A DNA stretch of 64,000 nucleotides from contig JAGTTD010000020.1 of NCBI GenBank assembly GCA_018398585.1, positions 21,300,350 to 21,364,349 on the forward strand. Direction: 5' to 3'. Below are positions 45,700-55,950 of the stretch, piece after piece. Position numbers and translations under genes: made by a program. Numbering within the stretch: position 1 is the stretch's first letter; every line of letters begins with the position of its first letter. The notes beneath the pieces were generated by a model that made no database searches, was not told the DNA's origin, and worked only from the letters and a program-made list of their open reading frames with translations. Origin of the DNA: Simmondsia chinensis. Lineage: Eukaryota; Streptophyta; Magnoliopsida; Caryophyllales; Simmondsiaceae.

Positions 45700-45914
45700 C
45701 CTAAGAGGGTACCAATATGCAAGCACCACATCCCATTAAAACTTCAAAGTTAAGCATATTTGGCCAAGAGTATAACCAAGATGGGTGACCTTCTGAGAAG
45801 TCCTCGTGTTACACCTCTTTTGTTGGGAGTTCTCGAAAGCAGAAGACTGCGTACATCAACCGTCCGCAACCCTACTTAAGCGGAAACTCTTGAAGTACTG
45901 AAAATATTGCTTTT
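45700..45914 (+). mobile_element. Full-length SINE with 5S rRNA-derived head
   Basis: AAGAGGGTACCAATATGCA start, then CATCCCATTAAAACTTC, AGTTAAGCATATTTGGCC, AGAGTATAACCAAGATGGG, GACCTTCTGAGAAGTCCTCG, TGTTACACC, a shorter body (about 20 bases less than the other full copies) and 3' module ending AAATATTGCTTTT. It is bounded by a 19-bp duplication with two mismatches (45681-45699 and 45915-45933). It retains the 5S 3' end like 41519-41752. Confidence 0.85.
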
Positions 45915-45984
45915 ATTCCTGTCTGACCATCCATGTTGCCAATTCCAGTCTAAACCACAAACTAAACCAACGACCCAAGTTCAC

Positions 45985-46900
45985 GTGGGATTTGACTTAG
46001 GCAAGATTCCAAAATTCCATTTATGGGTGGGTCAATTCATCATTGGTCAACGCCGCAATATACACTCCTGATTGGATCCCCTTCATATTGCTCCCCCATT
46101 TCTCCTTGTCGGTATTTGATTGTCTTTTTATGCAATATTTTAATTTTTTTTTTTTTTTTTTGTTGGAACGAGGAATCCGATTACTCGAAAAATTTCGATC
46201 TATACAATAACTCATATACTATAAGAGTTAGTTAAGTCGTGAATTTCTCATATATAGGTTCAAGAAGGAATTGAACTATAAACCTTTTGACCAAAAGTTA
46301 TACTTTGTCTCCTCATTTATCTCCTACTACTAAAGCAAATGTACTATGTGTTTAATTTAACAGAGACATATTAGACAAATTGAAATACGATGCAAATGAA
46401 CAAAAAAACGATAATGTTATTCTCATAATAATATTGATATTACCAGAGTAATATTATTATTTCTAATAAAATTTTATTGCTATTATTTTTTTTCAAGTTA
46501 TATAATTATTTTAATAATAATAATTTTTGTAAGTTATACCAATTTAATAAAATGGAACTATGAAATGCAAAATATGTACTACTTGGGGCCCATTGATTTT
46601 GATGGTTCAACCATGCATGATAACAAGGTGATTGGTACTTTAAAATATTTTTTTCTTGGTGTACGACTTTAACGCTGTATTTGGCTGAAAATAAATTCAC
46701 TTCTTTGAAAAAATATTTTCTAGAAAATGCATTTTTCAAGGGAAAAACAGCTTCCAAAAACAGTTTTTTTATGCTTGGTTTTTAAAATAAATAAAAATAC
46801 ACAAAAGTGCCCAAAGTTAAGTGCGCACTATGATCGAATCCGATAAAACACCGTCTAACTTTGCAAAATGGTCCGTGAAAACATTCTAGATCTATATCTA
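45985..46900. repeat. Block duplicated at 19790-21080
   Basis: See 19790-21080. This copy is uninterrupted by the LINE fragment, which confirms that insertion as secondary. No gene; a T-run at 46146-46160. Confidence 0.7.
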
Positions 46901-47690
46901 GAACTATTTGCTCCTGCTGATCTATGGAGATTCTATATGAATGGTAAATGAAAATACTGAAAGTATCTATTTACCTTATAATATACTAGATTTTTTTGTG
47001 CGGTGCACATGTTGTAAAAACAGTAATCAAAACAATTAAACACAGTAACGAAAACGATAATAGTGAGGAAAGATCTTACAAAGCAAATAATCGCGTCGTA
47101 GTATAAGCCATTGTCCTAAAACGAAGCACTTATTGCGAACCAAATAGTGCGGTTCTACAAGGCCTGCAAATATATCCATTAGAGAGAAGTTTTCCGATAA
47201 AATAAAAAACCCATAAGAAAAAAGGGCGGGCGGCTCGTGCATGTCTTTCTCACCATTCTCTCACCCATTACTTAGTTTAAGTACACCTTGTTACAAGGTC
47301 ATATATAAACTATCCCTTCCTTCACTAAATTATCCATGTGGGATATGAGTTTTAGCTTAGGACTTCAATTATTTAATTTGGCTAAGCTTTGTTATATTTC
47401 GGACACATGTTTTGTTTGCTTATGACCTTATTTTATATATAATACATATATACAATAAAGTGTCAACATATCTAGTTAATAAAAATCAAATTATTAAATA
47501 TTTAAAAAACATATTTTTAATTAAATGTATAAATAGTAATTTCGGGGCAACTATTGTTCCACTATCATGAAGTAAAAGTGAATCTCTTCTCATCCCCACT
47601 TCGAGAAGCCGCCTTCGTTTTGTCTCTACATTCGGATATTTTTTTTATTTTTTATGATAATTAAGAGGTGAAAAATTCTTTTATGATCGG
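46901..47690. other. Non-coding, possibly LTR-derived
   Basis: AT-rich without a supported gene. A minus frame at 47036-47242 has no recognisable similarity. Confidence 0.3.
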
Positions 47691-47691
47691 A

Positions 47692-47987
47692 TGATCACAA
47701 CCAGAATTAGGATAGTTAGAGTATTGGATGAGAAGAGAATTGTAGAGAATAGATGAGAAGAGAAGAAATAGTATCAATTATCATTCAAATCATGCTTTTG
47801 ACTTACACAATTCATCTATATTTATTCTTAAGGAACTAACCAATTTTACTTCCAAATCTAACCATTTTTCCTGCCTAAATCACACACTTAACAATCACAA
47901 CTAATTTTCCCGCCAATTTCCTATTTTCCCTCCAAACCTATTGAATTCAACTAATTTATTATTATTTGCTTACTAAGGTACATGACA
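47692..47987 (-). repeat. LTR with TGTCATGTACC start (minus)
   Basis: 296 bases from TGATCACAACC to GGTACATGACA, followed by a minus-strand polypurine tract (AAAGGGGGGAGTAT, 47988-48003) and then GAATCTCG/CAAGAATC context like the tract at 50669. It is a 3' LTR in minus orientation. Confidence 0.65.
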
Positions 47988-48186
47988 ATACTCCCCCCTT
48001 TCGAGATTCTTGCCCACAAGAATCTAAGTAGAGTATTGATGCAGCTTGCTCTTATTGTTGTATGCTGAGCTATGTATAATGAAAGTTGAATTGCTCGAGC
48101 ATTACTGTTGATGACGCAGCTTGAAGAACATGTATCAGGAGGTATGCCACTGTTATGCGATGTCAGCCAAACTTTGACACTAACAA

Positions 48187-48274
48187 TTTGTCATGTACCT
48201 TAGTAAGCAAATAATGATAAATTAATTGAATTCAACTAATTCATCATTACTTGCTTACTAAGGTACATGACAAA
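48187..48274. repeat. 88-bp near-perfect palindrome made from two LTR ends
   Basis: Starts TTTGTCATGTACCTTAGTAA and ends TTACTAAGGTACATGACAAA, so the outer 20 bases of each arm are exactly complementary; few mismatches occur further in. The arm is the terminal sequence of the LTR at 47692-47987, placed head to head. Confidence 0.8.
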
Positions 48275-48289
48275 TTCTCGATTAATGAA

Positions 48290-48960
48290 AGGCTCGAAAT
48301 AACGGTGTAAAAGATTTGAGCAACTCACGAGTAGCGTGCATGAGTAGCTTGATTAAAAATCGACTCGAACTCGAATTAACGGAGTTCGAGTATCAAAAGT
48401 TACTCGATTAATAAACGAGTATGAGTGGAGTAGTGAACTACTTGGCTCGATACTCGATTAAATACTCTGCCCGATACTTGATTAAATACTCGACCACATA
48501 CTCGGTCAAATACTCGACTCGATTTGAATTGGTACTCGACTCGACACTCGACTAATATGAAGTAGTTCTTGTATATTTTTTTTCTTTTAAAATGGATGGT
48601 TTATGACATTAATAGTAGAATAAAAGAAGAAAGATTGAATTACTTGTAAAAAATGACATGTTACAATTATGATGGAATGAAAAAACTTCTATTTGGTTTG
48701 CTTGTATTTTTTTAAACTTCGGTCATATTTGCTAGTAATATATATATGTGATTTATGGTTGTATATATTAAAATATAGTGTGCATAATAATTGAGTATCC
48801 AAATTGAGTACAAGTAATGTTCGAGTGTATAAAATAATATTATAAAGAAGCTAATTTGTTGAACGTTCATATGCACAATGAATGAGTACTCGAATCGAGT
48901 CAAGTACTCATGTCGAGTCAAGTACTCGAATAGTTAATCGAGTTTGAGTTCAAGCAAAAT
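48290..48960. repeat. TACTCGA-rich inverted-repeat element
   Basis: Many TACTCGA/TCGAGTA words, clustered on the left (48350-48550) and in complementary orientation at the right (48890-48945), with an AT-rich centre. It resembles a non-autonomous hAT element of the kind common in plants. Non-coding. Confidence 0.5.
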
Positions 48961-49617
48961 TAACTATTGGCCCCAAAGCTATTTATGTTGTAATGTTGAT
49001 GATAACAATCATTTAGTGAGTTATTATGTTTAAATTATTCTAATCTTGTTTCTAAGTGACTCATAAAATAGATAGAAAAAAATCAAGGCTAATCATTTTG
49101 ATACCAAGCTTTCTAAGATGATGAATCAAGAGGAAAAGAGATTAAAGTTGAAGAGAAGATTCATCCAAAAAGAAGAGAACATGATCCGAGTCCAAGCGCC
49201 TTAAAATCATTTATTTCTATTTTCTAGGACTTAGGATTGGGATATCTCAATTGAGTCAAAATCTCAATATTAATATGTGATACTCTAACTCTTGAAATAT
49301 TTTCAAATTTGATTTTCAAATTTTATTTGAAAAAATATTCAAGTCAAATTTAAACCAATCTAGTTTGTCAATGAAAATATTTTTCAAGATGGGTATTTTG
49401 AAAAGCATGATTAAATCAAACAAGATAAATTTTAAATGGGTGATTTTTTAAGCTTGATTGAATCAATCAATCTTTTAAATGAATGAGCAAAATCATGGAA
49501 ATTAATTCAAAAATTAAGCTAATATGCTAATCAATCAATTTTGCTTACCTAATATGTGATCAATCAATTAATCAACCAAAATGGTCAAAAACGTTTAAAT
49601 CCACCCGGCCATGCTAA

Positions 49618-49648
49618 GTGTCAACACATTGAAGGGATGTGTTGACAC
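49618..49648. other. Perfect hairpin
   Basis: 12-bp arms GTGTCAACACAT and ATGTGTTGACAC around a 7-base loop TGAAGGG. It lies at or beside the left LTR of the old copia element. Confidence 0.8.
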
Positions 49649-49937
49649 ACAAGCATACAGTAACCAAAATAAAATCCTAATCAAATTATAACAAAATAAT
49701 ATTAATTTTGATATAAATAATATCCTAACAAATCTCTCTCTTATCTCAAAATTAATATTTTCAAATGCTTTTTTTTTTCTTTTTCAATTTCGACTAAACA
49801 AAATAAAATATATCTAAATAATAAAATATGGGTTGGACCCAATAATTCTGCCCCCCCGACACATATTAAAAAACCACAACACATTAGCACAAGATTGACG
49901 CTCCTCCAGCATCGACAAAGGGAACCTTTCTGGAATT

Positions 49938-50284
49938 TCAGTTTTGATCCTTCTCTTTCACCGAATCATTTTCTACAAGCACATATACATCCTTCGAATT
50001 CTTTTTCGCTTTCATCACAACCAATTTCCCTTTTGTGACTGTCATTCTCCCACCTCGAGCGAAGTAGCCATAACTAAACTCATCAAGCCTTCCTAAGGAG
50101 ATCAAATTTTTTCGGAGTCGTGGCACATATCCAACATTGGACAACGTCTTCAACTTGCCATCATGCGTCTTTATCGGAACGCTTTCAACAGCATCAATCT
50201 TGACCTCTTCATCATTGGTCAACATCGCTGTCCCATCACATTCCTCATAAGAAGCAAACAGCTCCTTTTTCATGCATACATGAT
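49938..50284 (-). pseudogene. Copia pre-integrase segment of element 3
   Basis: KKELFASYEEC followed by GYVPRLRKNLISLGRLDE, the classic linker between protease and integrase in copia polyproteins. The frame continues exactly from the protease DSGCS at 53304 when the insertion 50290-53303 (including one GAGAA copy) is ignored. Confidence 0.85.
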
Positions 50285-50289
50285 GAGAA

Positions 50290-50668
50290 TGTCATGACCC
50301 CAGGTGGGCTCGGGGTATGACTTAGAAAAAATTAGAATTTGGGGTGAGGAAGAATTGAGAAAGAGGTAAGGAAGAGAAGAGAATTAGAGAATAGAGGGAG
50401 AATAAGAGAATTGAAGTTCTATTATTATTGCATGACTATTACAAGGGAAGATCAAAGCTACTTATACTAGCTTAAGCCTAGGAAAATATCTAATGGGTTA
50501 ACAACTCAATACAACATAACAACATAACAACTCAATCTAACTGTATCTACTAATACAAGAATCTCCCTAACTAACTAATAACCAACATTCCTCTAACACT
50601 AACATAAGAACACTTAATACTAACACTAATGAGTTTATGCTACTTACCTATCTATTTCAATCATGACA
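50290..50668 (-). repeat. 3' LTR of the non-autonomous element
   Basis: 379 bases, AG-rich left part, with AACATAACAACATAACAAC. Near copy of 52927-53298. Confidence 0.9.
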
Positions 50669-52246
50669 TTACATCCCCCTTTAGAGATTCTTGTCCTCAA
50701 GAAGCAAGAAATGTAGCGGGAAGCCTTTAATTAGTTGTTGAACTTGCACCTGCACTAAGACTTGAATCAAGAAGCTAACTGCATACCAACGGCACTTGTA
50801 TTTCCTAAGCTCATGCACCTGTAATGTTCCCTTTTCTGCAGCAACATGTTTAAACAGCTTGCAAATCTCTTCCCTAATTCAATAACTAAACCGAAATATG
50901 TCCTGTTGGTACAGAATTTGCAGCACATCTTCACTTCCACACATAACATTGCGGATATAGCTGGAGAATAGACAACATTTCCTTGTCCTGAGCATATAAC
51001 AACTGCGATAATCACCTCTCTACTTGAAGGCTTCACTTGATTCTCTTCCGAATCATCTAATGTGTGTTATGTTGTTTGTCCTTGATCCTCCCAGATGAAA
51101 GCTTCACTTGAACCCATCATTCTTAATATCAGATTTGGGCTTCAGATTCCCTTTTGAGTTAAACTAGCACTGGCCAACACACGCTCCTTAGTTTCCAAGG
51201 TTGCTGCAGTTAGAGCTTGGGATGTTTTGGTGCCAAGTGATCTTGCTTTTAATTGCTCAATTCCGAACTTAAGCTTCCTAGCTGAGGTATTTTGGCCCAC
51301 CTTATCGCATTGATCAGCCGCATCACCATTCCTCTTATACCATTCTATCACCATTTTTTGCCAAGATCTAATGAAATGACTCAAGATCACTATGTCAACT
51401 CCAACTTCTTTACCTACAAGGGAATGAATGGTTGTCCATTCTATCTTCTGTTTTTGAAGAGTAACAAGTGCCTTACTCTTGAACTTGGGTAGTTCCTATC
51501 TTGATCTCTTGACAATGCTCCATCCTTCCACTTTGTTTACCTTAAGAATTAGGAAATCAGGGGGTCTTCCACTATAACCCATAGCTAGAATCGATCTTGC
51601 TCTGATGGGCTGCTTGTTATAACATCTCTTGAGGCTGTTTTTGTGGGCAAACTCAATAGGGATAGCTTGCATATCACCTAATTGCAGATTGCACCAACTG
51701 CTATGATACTTCAAACTCACTATTACCTTCAAATGCACCATTACATCATAACCAACAAACTGTAGTGTTGCATTATACCACTAAATTGATGTTGAATCTG
51801 TTGTACAGCAGAAAAAACAAATTGATTTCCTCTTAATTTGGCACCCTTACTGGTAGAATATCCTCTCATCTTTGCCAATGTAAGTAACCTTTCAGTCCAT
51901 GAGCATGCCCCAATTCTTTCAAGAGACATCACCACCACCTTAGGTTGCTTAAACTTCATTTTCTTGTATTCTAAGCTTCTCAAGAACCTCTTTGTTTGAC
52001 TTAAGTAGTACAGAATCTGGAGGCCTTCCATTGTAAATCAAGATTGGCTTCTCTTTTGTTCTAACTTCATTGCCTTGATTGTACTTCTTGCGACAGAGGT
52101 GGATGCCAAGGTTGATCTCAACACTAGATTGTAATGCAAACTTCAACAGTGGTGTCCCGTTGTCCTAGACCTTGATGTGCACCTTCGAGCTCCTCACTGC
52201 AGAAATCAGAAGCTGCCCATTTCCTTGCTCAACTAGTTGTATAGCT

Positions 52247-52801
52247 TCATGGTCTAGATTTTGATGCCCAAATTCGAACTTGAGTGGAAGTTGGGCTTTT
52301 TATTGTGAGCCTCTTAAAAGCTACCAAATCATCCTTGTGTTTATTCTCCTTCACTTGTTTGATGATAGCTTTCTGCTCTATTGAAGTTACAACTGCACGT
52401 TTCAATTCCAATTCAGAAACTTGTATTTGCTTCATCTTATTTAGCAGAAGTAGAAATGCTACATCATTAATCCATTTTGCTGCTGCAATTTTCTGATTTT
52501 GGCCATCACCAGCTCCATATGTTGCATTATGTGAAAGATCCTTATTCAATTTCTACTCCAAGACTGACCTTCTTTGAATCCTCTTGCTAGCACCAGATTT
52601 CTTGCAACTTGAATGCAGCTTGATCACCAAATTTTGCTGGGTTAAATGCTTCAATCTTGGTGGTTTTTTATTACTAACTTCAATACGAGCCTTAGCTTTC
52701 ATTGTTACCAAGGTTGGTAACAACAATTCTTTGTATTTGGCCAACTGCCGCAGCGATCATGCAATCTTCATCATGCCATTGAGGAACTCTAAAGAATCCA
52801 T
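52247..52801 (-). pseudogene. Unrecognised reading frame in the non-autonomous element
   Basis: From ATG 52801 (MDSLEFLNGMM), one frame of about 185 codons runs to a stop at 52247, interrupted only by a TGA (in CATGATCGC context) and a TAG (after SVLE), each one C-to-T change from Arg or Gln codons. It is Lys-rich and probably helical (KMKQIQVSELELKRAVV, IIKQVKENKHKDDLVAFKR). It starts about 110 bases after the primer site, the place of gag. I do not recognise the protein. Later minus frames (51142-52146) are more broken. Confidence 0.5.
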
Positions 52802-52908
52802 TGCTGGTGTTAGATGTATCAAAACTAGTACAAAACTAGCAAATCTAGTTTATGCAGCAATTCTTGATCTGATGCTTGATTGAAATGTGAAATTTTATAA
52901 GCTCAAGA

Positions 52909-52924
52909 TCCAGCTCTGATACCA
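52909..52924 (-). other. Primer binding site of the non-autonomous element
   Basis: Minus strand TTGGTATCAGAGCTGG, canonical tRNA-iMet match, two bases from the 5' LTR. Confidence 0.9.
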
Positions 52925-52926
52925 AT

Positions 52927-53298
52927 TGTCATGACCTGAGGTGGGCCCGGGTTATGACTTAGAAAGAATTAGAATTTGGGGTGAGGAAGAATTGAGAAAG
53001 AGGTGAGGAAGAGAAGAGAATTAGAGGGAGAGTAAAAGAGTTCAAGTTCTAATATTATTGCATGACTATTACAAGGGATGATCAAAGCTACTTATACTAG
53101 CTTAAGCCTAGGAAAATATCGTATGGGTTAACAACTCAATACAACATAACAATATAAGAACTCAATCTAACTACATCTACTAATACAAGAATCTCCCTAA
53201 CTAACTAATAACCAATATTCCTCCAATACTAACATAAGAACACTTAATACTAACACTAATAATTTTATGCTACTTACCTATCTATTTCAATCATGATA
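52927..53298 (-). repeat. 5' LTR of the non-autonomous element
   Basis: 372 bases, near copy of 50290-50668 with a small deletion. Confidence 0.9.
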
Positions 53299-53303
53299 GA
53301 GAA

Positions 53304-53640
53304 CACCCTGAATCAAGTGTCCATGAATCTTCAGTCATCTTTCTATCATGAACCAAGAGAATAACATAGCCATCATCGAAGACTATATTGGTGGAGAACT
53401 CGACTTTCTCCCCCTTGCTCATCTCCCCCTTCCCACGGATCTACTCAAACTCTTCTAGGTATGCTTTTAGTTTATTGCAAAATACTTGAATATGACACAT
53501 TTCATAACAGTAATAACATTCTTTAGTACTAAAATTGCTTCTAGGTCTAGCATTTAATCTAGAATAATCTCTACCACCATGTCCACGACTGTAAATCCTC
53601 CCCATATCAAATCTAGCCACCAAAGTGGTCATTCATCATT
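53304..53640 (-). pseudogene. Copia zinc knuckle and protease start of element 3
   Basis: Arg/Gly-rich segment, then CYYCYEMCHIQVFC, a complete CX2CX4HX4C knuckle, and the protease active site SWTLDSGCS at the insertion point of the non-autonomous element. One stop precedes the protease. Confidence 0.85.
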
Positions 53641-53646
53641 TATAAT

Positions 53647-54206
53647 TGTTAAGTTATATCTCAAATTACTTGTTTTATGTTTATGGGGTAGCCATAGGGT
53701 CACCGATCAATCGGGAGTGTAGCCTGATCGATCGGGTGATTTAAGAAAAGATTCCGAATTTTTTAGAAAGTTAGAGGGCCGATCGATCAGCCGGTTCTGA
53801 TCGATCGGGCCCTCCCTGACCTAGGCCTATATATTAGGTCGTAGGGTTTCGTCATCTGCAGCCAATCAAAAAGTGAGGCGCCACCAGAGGCGATTTCGTA
53901 ATTCCTCTAATTCAGATTTGAGTGCTGCGAGAGTTTAGAAAAAGTGATTGTAATTATTTCATATATGTCGTTCAGAGGAAGTGTCATTGTAATTCTTCCG
54001 TTCAGTATCAATAAAAAATCTCCATCTCCGCCCGTGGTTTTCTCCCCTCTCGATTGTAGAGGGGTTTCCACGTAAATATTGTGTATTCGTGTTTGTTATT
54101 TCTTTCTCCATATATTTGTTTACTTCTTGTTTTGTGTGAGTCATATTATTTGAATCGAATCAATCTATCTGGGTTTCACGCTTCCGCATTAAGATTATTC
54201 CTAACA
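53647..54206 (+). repeat. 5' LTR of element 2
   Basis: 560 bases with four GATCGATC- or GATCAATC-type palindromes (53702-53810) and the CGTGGTTTTCTCCCC / GGGTTTCCACGTAAA block near 54040-54077 shared with other copia LTRs here. Confidence 0.9.
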
Positions 54207-54244
54207 AATTGGTGTCAGAGCCCTGTTTATTTCGATTTGGTAAT

Positions 54245-55164
54245 ATGACGTCCGCAACTAAGACCGAGGTTGAGAAGTTTGGTGGTCAAGGGAGCTTCAG
54301 TTTATGGTAGGTTCGTGTTAGGGGCCTCTTGACTCAAAGTCGCTTGAAGAAAGCTTTAGATGAAAAATAGAAGAAACTAGAGAGTTTGACAGAAGCACAA
54401 TGGGAGGAGTTAGATGAGAAGGCTCTCACTGCAATTCAGATGTGTCATACCGATGACGTTTTGACAGAAGTTCTGGAAGTGAAGACCGCTAAGGAGTTGT
54501 GGGAGAAATAGCCGGATATGTTCTGTTTCAAGTCTATCTCCCCAAACTAGTAGTTAAGCGCCAGTTATTCACGTTTCGTATGTCAGATGGTACGTCACTT
54601 AAGAATCACATCAGTGAATTTAATTCAATTATTCAAGGTTTGAAAGAATTGGATGATGTTCCTAAGGATGAAGATCATGCAATGTTGTTGTTATGTTCTC
54701 TCTTTGCTTCATATAAGAGTTTTGTCGAAAGCATGATTTACGGTAGTAGACAAACCATATCTGTTGATAAAGTTAAGAGAAACCTACTGAGTAAAGAATG
54801 AGTAGATAAAGAATTATTTGATTCAGTGTATAACTCAGGTAGTGGTTTATTTGTGAGGGGGAGAACTGAGTATGATCATAGTAGAAATAAATCTAAGTCT
54901 AGGTATCAAGACCTAATATGTAACTACTGTCATAAGAAAGGGCACATTAAGAAAGAGTGTTATAAGCTTAAGAGAAAATTAGAAGCAGATAACAGGTCTG
55001 ACCAGATATCCATAGCAGCTAGTGTTGTGGATGGTGAGAATGAAGATCAATTGCCTGTGTCTGAATCTCGGTTTAATTTGAAAGATAGTTGGATTTTGGA
55101 TTCGGGTTGCTCCTATCATGTCTGTCCCAACCGGGATTGGTTTTCCATGTACGAGTCTGTTTAA
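54245..55164 (+). pseudogene. Copia gag-protease of element 2, broken
   Basis: ATG 54245 (MTSATKTEVEKFGGQG). Three in-frame TAG codons occur (after SFSLW, after ALDEK, after LWEK). At the first, element 1 has CAA (Gln), so CAG-to-TAG is the simplest reading, and the other two fit the same change. A frameshift lies at about 54520-54560. The capsid (LKELDDVPKDED) follows, then an intact knuckle [14 protein letters not shown] and an intact protease site [11 protein letters not shown]. Confidence 0.9.
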
Positions 55165-55874
55165 GGTAGAGTTGCTTTGACGGGTAATGATAATCCATGC
55201 AAAGTTCTGGGTATAGGAACAATTCGTTTTAGGATGTTCGATGGCACTCTCAGGGTTTTGAGCGATGTTCGTCATGTTCCTAATTTGAAGAAGAATCTCA
55301 TCTCTTTAGGTACTCTTGTGTCTAAAGGGTCCAGGTACGCAGTTGAAAGTGAAGTTTTGAGGGTCGTTAAGGGTGCATTGACAGTTATGAAGGGCAGAAG
55401 GTTAGGTGCTCTGTATGAGCTTGTCGGTTCCACAGTTGTTAGATCTATTACAGTATCTTCATCATCCTTATTGTTGACAGAACCAGATATCACAAATTTA
55501 GTAAGTTTGAGATTGGTTCATTCAGGTGATAGGGGTCTGTCTGAGCACAGTGTGAGGGGCTCTTTGTGTGGTCAGTCTACAGGACTGATGGTATGTGAAC
55601 AAGGTATTTATGGGAAGCAGAAAGGTTTTCGCTTCAGGCAATTCCTGACTAGTAGACGTGTCACGTTTGGTGAGTCTTCATTGCTATCTCCACAGATGAT
55701 GTCATCAGTTGTTTGTGATTCAGGTTAGGTGTGTAAGCCAGAGGGAGTTCAGTTGAGTAACACAGTTAAGCAGCAGGTGGCTATTTTATAAGATGTGTTA
55801 AGAGCCAATTTAGAGGAGAAGATTGGTACTGCTGATAACCTCTCAGATATGTTCACTTCAGTTTTGTTGAGTTA
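55165..55874 (+). pseudogene. Copia pre-integrase stub fused to RNase H tail (element 2)
   Basis: VRHVPNLKKNLISLGTL, CEQGIYGKQKGF (end of HHCC finger), then a jump to SRRVTFGESSLLSP (the post-integrase hinge that in element 1 reads NRDVTFDESALLHP), then a second jump to KIGTADNLSDMFTSVLLS, the end of RNase H. Catalytic cores of integrase, RT and RNase H are absent. Confidence 0.85.
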
Positions 55875-55950
55875 ACCCCGTGTGTGGGGGTTTCGTGGAG
55901 AAGGTAGAGGAAATTCTTTTATGTATGTAATTTGAGCCAAGGTGGAGATT

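Larger units (their letters stand above)
50290..53298 (-). mobile_element. Non-autonomous LTR retrotransposon (LARD-like) inserted in element 3
   Basis: LTRs at 50290-50668 and 52927-53298 are closely similar by eye. Ends are TGTCATGA and TCATGACA (the right LTR ends TCATGATA). The 5-bp duplication GAGAA flanks it (50285-50289, 53299-53303). The primer site is at 52909-52924 (minus, TTGGTATCAGAGC) and the tract AAAGGGGGATGTAA at 50669-50682. The 2.26-kb interior has no recognisable gag, protease, RT or integrase. Confidence 0.9.
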
